DNA of 23,969 bases, taken from positions 1 to 23,969 of the forward strand of contig DASXYU010000014.1 in assembly GCA_036502295.1 (NCBI GenBank), in the 5' to 3' direction. The DNA is from DASXYU01 sp036502295. Lineage in GTDB: Bacteria; Actinomycetota; Actinomycetes; Mycobacteriales; Jatrophihabitantaceae. A program made the translations under genes and the position numbers. Positions 13,846-20,922 of the stretch are shown here, one piece after another. The notes under the pieces are model-generated. The model was not told the origin of the DNA. It did no database searches and worked only from the letters and a program-made list of their open reading frames with translations. How positions within the stretch are numbered: position 1 is the stretch's first letter; every line of letters starts with the position of its first letter.

Positions 13846-14037
13846 ATGTATCCCATGCACGAGCAACTCGCGCGCGAGCGAATGCGCGAGATGCAGGAGC
13901 AGGCGCAGCGGCGCAGGCTCTCGCGAGAGATGGCATCGGCGAACCGATGGCGTTACCTCGCGAGCCGCGCCGAGCAGCGCTACGCCCGCCGTGCAGAGCG
14001 AGCAGCGGAAGTATCCGCCGTCGCTCTCGTGCGCTAG
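13846..14037 (+). CDS. Small basic helical protein downstream of whiB7
   Basis: 63 aa starting MYPMHEQLARERMREMQEQAQ, followed by an Arg/Ala-rich helix (RYLASRAEQRYARRAERAAEV). An AAGGAG site lies 7 nt before ATG 13846. The same frame opens at ATG 13768, overlapping the whiB7 stop (TGATG), and would add 26 residues, but the internal site is much stronger and proteins of this type usually start MYP. No signal peptide or membrane helix; one amphipathic or coiled-coil helix is likely. Small proteins with this opening are common in actinobacteria and I know of no assigned function. Probably cotranscribed with whiB7, ending at the hairpin 14080-14117. Confidence 0.7.
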   Translation: MYPMHEQLARERMREMQEQAQRRRLSREMASANRWRYLASRAEQRYARRAERAAEVSAVALVR

Positions 14038-14079
14038 CCGGTGACTGAGGAGGCTGCAGGGCAGCCGTCTCGAAACCGC

Positions 14080-14117
14080 AGAAGGACCCCTGGAGCCGTC
14101 GCTCCAGGGGTCCTTCT
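14080..14117. terminator. Perfect 17-bp hairpin terminator between convergent transcription units
   Basis: AGAAGGACCCCTGGAGC, a CGTC tetraloop, then the exact complement GCTCCAGGGGTCCTTCT. It separates the 3' end of the whiB7 operon from the 3' end of the oppositely oriented phospholipase gene. There is no long T-tract, which is common for terminators in G+C-rich actinobacteria; likely bidirectional. Confidence 0.82.
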
Positions 14118-14134
14118 CTGGTTAAACCGGGTGC

Positions 14135-16117
14135 TTAGGCCGAGGCCTTCTTACCTGCCGCCGGGCTGGTCACCTTCTGAGTGCCCTGCGTGCCGATCAC
14201 TCGCACGGTGATCTTCTTGCCGGCGTACTTCTTGGCCACCTTGAAGGTGGCCTTCGTAGCGCCCTTGATCTTCTTGCCGTTGGAGTACCACTGGTACTTG
14301 TAGGTGGTGCCCACGACGGTCCAGGTGCCCGGCTTGACCTTGACGGTCTTGCCGACCTTGAACTTGCCGGTGAAGGTCGGCTTCTTCGCCTTGAGCTTGA
14401 CCGTGGCGGAGACCTTGCTGACCGTGCCGTTCGTCCTCAGGATCACCGTCTTGTTGCCCGGCTTCTTGAAGTCGAACATGCCGTTCAGCGAGCCGGCCGT
14501 CGCATCGAAGGAGTTGCCACCGACGCTGCCCGTCTTCCAGTTGGTCTCGATGAACTTCGTGATCGAGGACTGGGTGGTGAGGGTGTGGTCGATGTAGTTC
14601 GTCTTCGAGTACGGCGAGACGACGAGCAGCGGCTGGCGGGTGCCGGGGCCGCAGCGACCCGCTTCGCCACCAGGCAGCGGAGCGCTGGTGCAGAGCGACG
14701 ACACATCGTTGGCGGCGTTGTTCGAGCCGTGCGTGATCCTCGCCAACTGGTGGTCATACCAACCGTCGGAGTCGTCGTAGGCAATGACAATCGCAGTGGA
14801 CGGCCAGAGCTTCGACTTCTCGATGGCATTGATCTCCGTCACGAGGAAGTTCTGCTCATCGATCGGGTCGGAGTTCTTCGCATGACCGTCCTGGTAGGAC
14901 GCCGCCTTGAGGAAGCTCACCGACGGCATGTCGCCGGCTGCGAGCGCCTGGTTGAAGTACGACAGGTCGTACTGGTGGTTGGCGGTCGGGTCGGCCTGGC
15001 CGACCTGGCTCACCGGGTTGGTGGGCGCAAGGTGGTGCTGGTTGGCCGTCGAGGCGTAGTACTCGAATGGGTTGTGGTGCGCGCTGTAGTCGAACGGGTT
15101 CTGCTGCTGCGCGCTGGGCACGTTGGCCTGAGCGACGAGCGTGTGCTTGGCGCCGCACTGCGCGGGTGCGCCTGTGGCCGGGTCGTACGGTGTCGTCGGA
15201 GCGAAGCCGCCCTGGAACCAGCCCCAGCTGACGTTCTTGGCATTGAGCACGTCGCCGATGTTCTTCTGCCCGTTGGCCGCACCTGCGACGGTGTTGCTGC
15301 TCGTGCCGTTGGTGTTGGCACAGTCGTCATACACCGGGTCGGGGTCGTTGATGACCGTTCCGAGGCCAGCCGTCGGTGAGACGATCGCGTACGTGTCTGC
15401 CGCTGCGTTGACCGGGTTGGTCGGGTCACCCACGTGGTAGGTGGTGGCGCCGACGGTCACGGGCTTGGTGTTGTACTCGCGGAAGCCGTACGTCTCACCC
15501 GAGACGAGGTTGAGCGCGCCCGGAGTCGACGGTCCGAAGACGTCGCTGTAGGAGTTGTCGCTCATCGCGTAGTTCTGCGCGTAGTTCCACAGCCCGGTGA
15601 CCGTGTTGCCGTCGTAGTAGTCCAGGACCAGGTCCGACGAGTTGTAGAGGCCGGCCGTGGTGCAGGGCTGGAGCGTCGCCGTGACGGCGAGGTTGTTCTG
15701 GCCGTTGTTGGTGGCGGCTTCCTCACCCTTGGTGGTGTGGTTCTCGTCGCAGGTGACCGCCTGGCTGGGGCTCAGGCGCGTCGGCATGAGACCCGTGGTG
15801 TCCGGGGTGATCGGCGACTTCGGCGTGATGAGGTTGTTGGCCTTCGGCGTGCCCTTGGTCGCCACGAAGGTGGGGCCGCTGTCGTTCAGCGCCTTGGGGT
15901 ACGTACCGAAGTAGTGGTCGAAGGAGACGTTCTCGTCGAAGAGCACGACGACGTGCTGGATCGGGGTTGCGGTCTTCGCGGACGCCGCGGCGGCCGCGGG
16001 GGCAATGAGGGCGTTGGAGTCGGGGGCTCCGACGGTGAGGGCGGTCGTCGTCGCGATTGCCGCGATTGCGGCACTCGCAATCGCGAACTTCGCTCGACGC
16101 CGAGATGGGTTCACCAC
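14135..16117 (-). CDS. Secreted phospholipase C-type phosphoesterase with C-terminal Ig-like domain
   Basis: 660 aa exported enzyme of the phosphoesterase family that includes bacterial non-haemolytic phospholipase C and acid phosphatase AcpA. An Arg-rich start (PSRRRAKF) and a long Ala/Ile/Thr hydrophobic stretch to about residue 37 form the signal peptide. Metal and active-site signatures are HVVVLFDENVSFDHYFGTYP (Glu62-Asn63), AYDDSDGWYDH (about 446-456) and VSPYSKTNYIDHT (about 500-512). Residues about 580-660 form a lysine-rich Ig-like repeat (VGKTVKVKPGTW, YQWYSNGKKIKGATK) typical of actinobacterial wall-associated proteins. GTG 16117 has AGAGGA 7 nt upstream; GTG 16114 is adjacent. A PHO box upstream suggests induction by phosphate starvation, releasing phosphate from lipids or phosphodiesters. 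Confidence 0.9.
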   Translation of the reverse strand: MVNPSRRRAKFAIASAAIAAIATTTALTVGAPDSNALIAPAAAAASAKTATPIQHVVVLFDENVSFDHYFGTYPKALNDSGPTFVATKGTPKANNLITPKSPITPDTTGLMPTRLSPSQAVTCDENHTTKGEEAATNNGQNNLAVTATLQPCTTAGLYNSSDLVLDYYDGNTVTGLWNYAQNYAMSDNSYSDVFGPSTPGALNLVSGETYGFREYNTKPVTVGATTYHVGDPTNPVNAAADTYAIVSPTAGLGTVINDPDPVYDDCANTNGTSSNTVAGAANGQKNIGDVLNAKNVSWGWFQGGFAPTTPYDPATGAPAQCGAKHTLVAQANVPSAQQQNPFDYSAHHNPFEYYASTANQHHLAPTNPVSQVGQADPTANHQYDLSYFNQALAAGDMPSVSFLKAASYQDGHAKNSDPIDEQNFLVTEINAIEKSKLWPSTAIVIAYDDSDGWYDHQLARITHGSNNAANDVSSLCTSAPLPGGEAGRCGPGTRQPLLVVSPYSKTNYIDHTLTTQSSITKFIETNWKTGSVGGNSFDATAGSLNGMFDFKKPGNKTVILRTNGTVSKVSATVKLKAKKPTFTGKFKVGKTVKVKPGTWTVVGTTYKYQWYSNGKKIKGATKATFKVAKKYAGKKITVRVIGTQGTQKVTSPAAGKKASA

Positions 16118-16235
16118 AGCTGGTTCCTCTCGATTGGACGTGCATTCCGGTCGCCGCTGCGCGTGACACTGCGACTGGCACGCGGAGCGGACGGCGCCAG
16201 CGTTCCCGCAGGGCCTTGAATCAGCACCGCGAAGA

Positions 16236-16253
16236 GGCGAACGGAAGGTGAAC
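16236..16253 (-). promoter_or_regulatory. Candidate PHO box (PhoP operator) of the phospholipase gene
   Basis: On the minus strand GTTCACC and GTTCGCC are repeated at exactly 11-bp spacing (16253-16247 and 16242-16236). Two 11-bp direct-repeat units headed by GTTCACC are the core PHO box described for Streptomyces PhoP. It lies about 120 bp before the GTG start. The -35/-10 elements are not clear. Confidence 0.65.
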
Positions 16254-16281
16254 GGTGGGCATCTAGTTGTTGATCTTGAAA

Positions 16282-16310
16282 ACACCGTGCATCAGCTATG
16301 AGGAACGGTG
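16282..16310 (-). terminator. Candidate terminator of the efeOB operon
   Basis: On the minus strand CACCGT (16310-16305), a 16-nt loop, ACGGTG (16288-16283), then TTTTC. It lies 3 bp after the peroxidase stop codon. The stem is only 6 bp and the loop is long, so it is moderate evidence. Confidence 0.45.
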
Positions 16311-16312
16311 AT

Positions 16313-17566
16313 CTAAGCGAGCAAGGATCGCGCGTACCAGTCGGCAGCGCTGGTGAGGCCGGGCAGCGTGAAGAAGTAGCCGCCACCAATTGGTGAGATG
16401 TAGTCGACCAGGGGCTCGTCCGCGAGACGTTTCTGCACGGCGACGAACTGACGGTCGAGGTTCTGCTGGAAGCAGCTGAAGAGCAGCCCCATCTCTAGGT
16501 TGCCGTTGGTGTCGATACCGGAGTCGTAGTTGTAGCCCCGACGCAGGATCCGGCTCGAGTCCGTGGCGGGCGTCCTCGGGTTCGCCACCCGGATGTGTGC
16601 GTCGATCGGGATGCCATCCCCGGCGCCGTCGTTCGTGTAATCGAAGACGGCGTCCTCCGTGCCACCGATCAGTGGTGCGCCGCTGTCCTTGCGCCGACCG
16701 ATCATCCGTTCCTGTTCGGTGAGGCCGACTCGGTTCCAGAACTCCGTGAGCATTCGGATGATGCGGATGACATGGTAGGAACCGCCGGCCGTCCACGCCG
16801 GTTCGCCCGCCGTGTTCGGCTGCACCCAGACGAGTCGGTTCATCTCCGCGTCATCGGTGACGTCGGGGTTGGCGATGCCGTCCTTGAAGCCCAGGTAGTT
16901 GCGCGGTGCGCCGTCGGGGCGCGGCGGCGGGGTGCCACCGTCCATGCGCCAACGCGGCTGCATCCATGCGCGCGTGTTCTTGGTGAGGTCGAGCATCGCG
17001 TGCACGAGGGTGTCGGGGTGGTCGGCGGTGAGCTGGATCAGCAGGTCGCCGTCACAGATCGTCCTGTTGAGGTTGTCGTTGGGAAAGGTCTCCATCTGCC
17101 GTAGGTGCTTCGGCTTGCGCTTCGCCAGTCCGTAGCGGCCGTCGAAGAGAGAGGCGCCCACCCCGACGGTGATGGTGAGGTTGTCCGGGACGATCGTCGG
17201 ACCGAGCAGCCCGCTGTCAGCCGGTGGGGCGGAGATGCCGAGGTTGTTGGGGACAGCGCCTGCGGTGAGGACGCGGGCGCGTCCGGCCAGCGCCTGGAAG
17301 AGCCGGGCGAGGGCGTTGCGGTCGGTGGCCGTGACGTCGAAGGCGAGGAACGAGACGACGGTCTGGCGGGATTGCAGAACGCCGGCTTGGTGCTGGCCGA
17401 AGAGCGGTACCGCGGCGACCGTAGGTGCGTCGTCGGCTCCGGCGATAGAGGTGCCGACGATGCCTGCGATGCTGCCGACGCCGAGTCCGCCGACAACTCC
17501 GGCGGCGCTCTGTAGAAAATGGCGGCGGTCCATGCCGCGGCGTGGTGAGGTTTCCCACTCAGTCAT
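16313..17566 (-). CDS. efeB: Tat-exported Dyp-type haem peroxidase, EfeB-like
   Basis: 417 aa haem peroxidase/deferrochelatase component of the EfeUOB iron system, acting outside the membrane. A twin-arginine signal MDRRHFLQSAAG precedes a hydrophobic stretch (about 12-43). The DyP signature GFKDG holds the distal Asp229 (NYLGFKDGIANPD). The proximal haem ligand is His324 in DAHIRVANPR, and RILRRGYNYDSG supplies the distal Arg. The C-terminus LGLLFSCFQQNLDRQF variant (here MGLLFSCFQQ) is standard. ATG 17566 overlaps the efeO stop by 8 bp with GAGGG 7 nt upstream; the longer frame to 17623 lies within efeO. Likely oxidises haem or extracellular substrates to supply iron, or Fe(II) to Fe(III) for EfeO. 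Confidence 0.94.
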   Translation of the reverse strand: MTEWETSPRRGMDRRHFLQSAAGVVGGLGVGSIAGIVGTSIAGADDAPTVAAVPLFGQHQAGVLQSRQTVVSFLAFDVTATDRNALARLFQALAGRARVLTAGAVPNNLGISAPPADSGLLGPTIVPDNLTITVGVGASLFDGRYGLAKRKPKHLRQMETFPNDNLNRTICDGDLLIQLTADHPDTLVHAMLDLTKNTRAWMQPRWRMDGGTPPPRPDGAPRNYLGFKDGIANPDVTDDAEMNRLVWVQPNTAGEPAWTAGGSYHVIRIIRMLTEFWNRVGLTEQERMIGRRKDSGAPLIGGTEDAVFDYTNDGAGDGIPIDAHIRVANPRTPATDSSRILRRGYNYDSGIDTNGNLEMGLLFSCFQQNLDRQFVAVQKRLADEPLVDYISPIGGGYFFTLPGLTSAADWYARSLLA

Positions 17567-18761
17567 GGGTCGCCCTCGGCTCCGCGATAGCGGCCACTGG
17601 AGCCAGCAGTTCAGTGAGCTCACTGAGGTCGGTGTTGAGCACCTCGCGCCGGTGCAGGCTCAGTGAGGCGAGTGATCGATAACGTCCCTTGGACTTGTCG
17701 TGGGCGATATCGAGCCGCGCCGTTGCCAGCCAGTTGTAGGCGGACTTGAGCTTCGGGTAGCGCGAGGTGAGTACCGGCTTCAGTAGGTCAAGGACCACCT
17801 TCGTGCCGGCGAGGTTCGCCGAGATCGTCGCGAGGTTGCTGCCGCTGCCGTAGTTGGTCTCGCCGGTGAGCTCGAACTGCAGGGCGTTCTCGGTGATCTC
17901 GTGTGCCCGGATCGTGAGCTCGAGCGGGTCGATGTTGCCGGCGGTCGCCGTCGCGGTGAGCTGGTCGACATCCGCGGCCAGCCGCTTGGCGGCAGGCTTC
18001 AGTGACGTGAGGCTCTGCCCGTGCCACAGTCCGTACTCGAGGCGGTGGAAGCCGGTGAAGCCCTTGTCCTTCACACCCTTCGGAAGGCCGGCCGTGGTGC
18101 CGTTGATGGCACCGTCGAGGTCGCCGAAGAGTCCGTAAGCAGCGCCCAGCGTCTCGTAGGTGAGGTGGGCCGCGAGCCAGGCCTTCCTCGCCTTCGTCCG
18201 CGAGTTCGACGTGATGTCTCGCCGCAGGGTCTTGACCTGCTTCTGCAGCGTCGGGAGTTTGCCGGCGACGTACGTCTTGTACTTGACCACCGGCTTGATG
18301 AGCTCAGGCAGGGTGACTGCCTTCACCGCTGGTACTGGCGCCTTCACATTGCCGGGGACGGTGACGACCGGTCCTGCGGTGAAGCCCTTCTCGTCCCATG
18401 CGCAGCGGAACTGATAGTTGCCGGACCCGAGGTAGATCGACAGGTTGGCGCTCGCGTTGGGCGTCAACGGTTCGACGAGGCCATAGATCGCAGAGCTGGT
18501 CGGGTCGGTGAGGAAGACCTCCGCGTCGTCGTTGTCCTCGCTGTGCAGGACGAAGGTCTGCTGCCCCGGCTGCGGGTTCGTCCAATCGCCGCCGCAGCTG
18601 TCGATCGAGATGGAGACATTCGTGATCGGCCCGGTGCTGGGCGTCACGGATGTCGACGTGTCGGCGTGCGCGATGGGGTGCTGGGCGATCGATCCGGCGA
18701 TGAGGACGAGCCCAGCTGCTGCGGCGATTGCTGCCGTGAGGGGCTTCCTGGCTGCGATCAC
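17559..18761 (-). CDS. efeO: EfeO-type iron-uptake protein (cupredoxin plus imelysin/M75)
   Basis: 400 aa exported protein. The signal peptide covers about 1-33 (AHA cleavage region). Residues about 45-137 are a cupredoxin-like domain with Cys56 (DSCGGDW) and Cys120 (FRCAWDEKG). Residues about 150-395 are the imelysin/M75 domain with the metal motif HRLE (His239-Glu242, in GFHRLEYGLWHGQ). This two-domain form is the periplasmic EfeO that passes iron to the EfeU permease. The start is GTG 18761. No Shine-Dalgarno precedes it, but a -10-like TAACAT lies 6 nt upstream, suggesting a leaderless message. Overlaps efeB by 8 bp. No FTR1-like efeU is found next to it in this window. Confidence 0.93.
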   Translation of the reverse strand: MIAARKPLTAAIAAAAGLVLIAGSIAQHPIAHADTSTSVTPSTGPITNVSISIDSCGGDWTNPQPGQQTFVLHSEDNDDAEVFLTDPTSSAIYGLVEPLTPNASANLSIYLGSGNYQFRCAWDEKGFTAGPVVTVPGNVKAPVPAVKAVTLPELIKPVVKYKTYVAGKLPTLQKQVKTLRRDITSNSRTKARKAWLAAHLTYETLGAAYGLFGDLDGAINGTTAGLPKGVKDKGFTGFHRLEYGLWHGQSLTSLKPAAKRLAADVDQLTATATAGNIDPLELTIRAHEITENALQFELTGETNYGSGSNLATISANLAGTKVVLDLLKPVLTSRYPKLKSAYNWLATARLDIAHDKSKGRYRSLASLSLHRREVLNTDLSELTELLAPVAAIAEPRATHD

Positions 18762-18765
18762 GCGA

Positions 18766-18784
18766 CGATGTTAGGCATGCCTGT
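18766..18784 (-). promoter_or_regulatory. DtxR/IdeR-like iron box overlapping the efeO promoter
   Basis: By hand alignment, the minus-strand 19-mer 18784-18766 matches the DtxR/IdeR consensus TTAGGTTAGCCTAACCTAA at 11 of 19 positions, including the run GCCTAAC. The palindrome AGGCATGCCT lies within it. It covers the -10 TAACAT, where an iron-loaded repressor would block transcription. A moderate match; inferred from the iron-uptake genes downstream. Confidence 0.45.
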
Positions 18785-18796
18785 CTTCGCTGTCTT
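18768..18796 (-). promoter_or_regulatory. Probable leaderless efeO promoter
   Basis: On the minus strand AAGACA (18796-18791), a 17-bp spacer and TAACAT (18773-18768), then 6 nt to GTG. Initiation at the usual distance from a -10 would fall on the start codon, which agrees with the lack of a Shine-Dalgarno sequence. Confidence 0.55.
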
Positions 18797-18823
18797 GAAT
18801 GCGGTCAAGGCGTCACCCCTCGT

Positions 18824-19879
18824 TCATGGCGAGTTCACCGAGTTCGATGCGCACTCACAGTCGGGATGATGCGGGCGGGTGCGACGACGCAGTCGCCAGT
18901 CCGGCGGGTGCAGTTCGAGGGTGCCTTCGATGCTCGCGGGGTCTTCGCCGTCGAGGTAGGCGAGCACCTGCATTGCAGCGATGCCGGCGATGGCGCTGAC
19001 CAGGGCCGCCGCGCTGCCGTCGCGCGGGCGGCGTGCCGTCTGCAGTTGCACTGCCAGCGCCGGCCACGCTGGATCACGGTCCACGCGGTGCAGGTCGGCA
19101 CAGCGCAGACAACTGGTGAGTCCGGGGATGACCAGCGGCCCGAGGACGGCGCCACCGGAGGTCGCGCTCACGGGAAGGTGCGCGGAGCCGTAGGCATGCA
19201 ACGCGTTCCGCTTGTCCTCATCGATCGGCTCGTCGTGGGCGAGGACGACGAGATCGGGGCGGATGTCCGGCGAGACCTGCGTGGTCTGCACCTCGGGAGC
19301 CGCCCGCCGCACCGCCGCCGCAGTAGCCGCGGCGTAGAACGTCCCTTCGTCCTGGGCGGCGATTCCACCGGGAGCGAGGTGGTGCAGCCGCGCCTCACCG
19401 ATCTCGCCGGAGTAGACCCGTCCCACGCCGGAGGCGGCGAGGATGGCGGCGACGATCGGTCCGGCACGGCCGGTGCCGTGGATGGCGACCGTTGCGTGCC
19501 GTCGAGCGGTGAGGACGTCGGCGGCCCGTTCGCCGTGTCTTGCGGCCAGCGCGGAGAGCTCGCCCGCGAGTCGCGGGGTCGGGGGCGAGAGGCGCTCGTC
19601 GACCCCCTCCTGCGTGCGTGGCCAGAGCATGCCGCGCGCCTCAAGGATGCGCCGGACCGGCGCGAGCGGATCGCGCGGACGCCGTAGCTGGCCGTCCGCA
19701 TCGTCCTCGTCAGGTGACTCGGCAGGACCGCGAAAGGTGAGCGAGCGGACGGCGTGCTCGGTGACGCCGTCGAGGAGCACGGAGTCGTCGCCGAGTTCGA
19801 GCTGCACCGTGTGGTCGCCGCGCCAGAGGACGCGGGCGGCGGGGTTGAGCTGGTCTCGGGCTCCTGTGGGGCTTCTCAT
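18824..19879 (-). CDS. ThiF/E1-like nucleotide-binding protein with Cys4 zinc motif
   Basis: 351 aa. A dinucleotide-type glycine loop AIHGTGRAGPIV (GTGRAG at 135-140) starts a ThiF/MoeB/E1-like domain running to about 310. Cys257/Cys260 (SCLRCADLHR) and Cys341/Cys343 (HPDCEC) form the paired-cysteine zinc site of this superfamily. The N-terminal 1-125 resembles the leader-binding or winged-helix part of TOMM cyclodehydratase-type proteins. No precursor peptide, YcaO or sulfur-carrier gene is nearby, so no biosynthetic role can be assigned. It may adenylate or bind a peptide C-terminus. ATG 19879 has AGG 8-9 nt upstream. It lies 62 bp upstream of efeO, which has its own promoter. Homologues near whiB7/uvrD loci are known in actinobacteria, as I recall. 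Confidence 0.72.
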   Translation of the reverse strand: MRSPTGARDQLNPAARVLWRGDHTVQLELGDDSVLLDGVTEHAVRSLTFRGPAESPDEDDADGQLRRPRDPLAPVRRILEARGMLWPRTQEGVDERLSPPTPRLAGELSALAARHGERAADVLTARRHATVAIHGTGRAGPIVAAILAASGVGRVYSGEIGEARLHHLAPGGIAAQDEGTFYAAATAAAVRRAAPEVQTTQVSPDIRPDLVVLAHDEPIDEDKRNALHAYGSAHLPVSATSGGAVLGPLVIPGLTSCLRCADLHRVDRDPAWPALAVQLQTARRPRDGSAAALVSAIAGIAAMQVLAYLDGEDPASIEGTLELHPPDWRLRRRTRPHHPDCECASNSVNSP

Positions 19880-19915
19880 GGGGCTACCTTCGCAAGGCGT
19901 CCATGGCGAAGGTGG

Positions 19916-20134
19916 TTATCCACAGGACTGTTTTTCGCTGCTCGCTGAAGATTCCTCGGTAATTTCGCGCAGAGTGGCGCACGCCACAAAGTTACGGAGA
20001 GGTGCTCGACACATGTCCGTAAAGCGGCGAACAAATACTCTCAAGTTAACGTCCACACTTGTGGACAAGCGTGTGGAGACTCTGCGCATAAGTGTGGCCG
20101 CGACTGTGGATAAAGCGGCTTAGCTTGTGGACGG
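19916..20134. other. Cluster of DnaA-box-like sequences in an intergenic spacer
   Basis: Perfect TTATCCACA at 19916-19924 (+) and 20105-20113 (as TGTGGATAA), and perfect actinobacterial-type TTGTCCACA at 20060-20068 (as TGTGGACAA). Weaker copies lie at 20049-20057 (ACGTCCACA, back to back with the previous box), 20072-20080 and 20126-20134. GTGGAC-like cores recur at alternating 12-13 and 20-21 bp steps between 20061 and 20132. A further dyad GTGGCG/CGCCAC is at 19974-19987. No dnaA, dnaN, rpmH or AT-rich unwinding region is present, so this is not a typical oriC. Confidence 0.6.
20013..20123 (+). CDS. Possible 36-codon ORF inside the DnaA-box cluster
   Basis: ATG 20013 with GGAGAGG about 10 nt upstream, ending at TAG 20121-20123. 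The predicted peptide begins MSVKRRTNTLKLTSTLVDKR and ends ATVDKAA. It is lysine-rich and uses codons rare in the neighbourhood (TTA, ATA, AAT), as expected if the DNA is under binding-site rather than coding constraint. No homologue recognised; more likely non-coding. Confidence 0.2.
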   Translation: MSVKRRTNTLKLTSTLVDKRVETLRISVAATVDKAA

Positions 20135-20140
20135 AGCCGT

Positions 20141-20860
20141 TCATGCCTCTCGAGCGCGGGGCGGTTTGAGGACGGCGAACGGGTCTGTGACCGTCATCCG
20201 CCGGCTCACGAACCGGTACAAGGCGGCCGGACGACCGCCCGTCCTGCCGGGAGTGCCGACGCGTGTCGTCGGCTCGATGACCGCTCGTCGGGTGAGGACG
20301 CGCACCAGGTTCGTCGCGCTCACCTGATAGCCGAGAGCCGCGCTGGTCACGTCGCGAAGTTCAGCGATCGTGAATTCCTCCGGCGCGAGCGCGAAGCCGA
20401 TGTTCGTATAGCTGAGCTTGGCGCGCAGCCGATCGACCGCGGCCGCGACGAAGTAGTGGTGGTCGAAAGCGGTCGCTGGGAGGTCATCGACCGGGTGCCA
20501 GGCGGTGTCCTCCGGCAGGGCCGGTTCGACGTCGGTCGGCACCAACCCCACATAGGCGGTGGCGAGGACGCGTGCCCGCGGGTCGCGCGTTACCACGCTG
20601 TGCGTCGCCAACTGCTCGAGGTAGGCGACATCCTTCACTTCCACCTTGGTGGCGAGATGGGCGAGGATCGCGTCGCGTAGCCGCAAGTCGGGCGGTAGGC
20701 CCCCGCCCGGCAGAGCCCAGGCGCCGGTGAAGGGTTCGTGCGTGCGCTGCCAGAGCAGGGCGCAGAGCCGCGCGCTCTTACCCATGCGGCGGACGGAGAG
20801 GACGGCGGCGAGCACCTCATGCGGGTAGCTCGGCCACCCGATTGCCTCTGGCTTCGGCAT
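20141..20860 (-). CDS. nrtR: NrtR-type Nudix-related repressor of NAD synthesis
   Basis: 239 aa regulator. Residues about 13-145 are a Nudix fold (LCALLWQRTHEPFTGAWALPGGGL). The catalytic REUXEE portion of the Nudix box is lost (DAILAHLATKVEV), which marks a ligand-sensing rather than hydrolytic domain. Residues about 146-225 are the winged helix typical of NrtR (LSYTNIGFALAPEEFTIAELR, then GRPAALYRFVSR). NrtR proteins bind an ADP-ribose-type effector and repress NAD genes. It is divergent from nadABC with a 62-bp gap. ATG 20860 precedes the conserved HEVLAAVLSV strand; the long extension to 21076 would overlap nadA. A TAACAT hexamer 8 nt upstream suggests a near-leaderless transcript. Confidence 0.92.
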   Translation of the reverse strand: MPKPEAIGWPSYPHEVLAAVLSVRRMGKSARLCALLWQRTHEPFTGAWALPGGGLPPDLRLRDAILAHLATKVEVKDVAYLEQLATHSVVTRDPRARVLATAYVGLVPTDVEPALPEDTAWHPVDDLPATAFDHHYFVAAAVDRLRAKLSYTNIGFALAPEEFTIAELRDVTSAALGYQVSATNLVRVLTRRAVIEPTTRVGTPGRTGGRPAALYRFVSRRMTVTDPFAVLKPPRAREA

Positions 20861-20887
20861 AAGACCGGATGTTAGCCTGTTGGCAGA

Positions 20888-20912
20888 GGTATTCGCCTTA
20901 TAGTCGAAAACC
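20888..20912. promoter_or_regulatory. nrtR/nadA divergent regulatory region with imperfect palindrome
   Basis: GGTATTCG (20888-20895), nine bases, CGAAAACC (20905-20912): arms match at 7 of 8 positions. The centre contains TATAGT (20899-20904), a good -10 for nadA, so a protein bound here would occlude it. TATAGTC-like cores occur in NrtR sites of other actinobacteria as I recall them. A -35 for nadA is not evident at the normal spacing. On the other strand TAACAT (20874-20869) may be the nrtR -10. Confidence 0.5.
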
Positions 20913-20922
20913 GGAGTCAACG

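Noticed and set aside
18824..19879. The ThiF-like gene as part of a TOMM/RiPP cluster
   Set aside because: No YcaO, dehydrogenase or short precursor gene is seen within several kb on either side.
19916..20134. The DnaA-box cluster as the chromosomal oriC
   Set aside because: No dnaA, dnaN, rpmH, parAB or AT-rich unwinding stretch nearby, and the box number is low for an actinobacterial origin.
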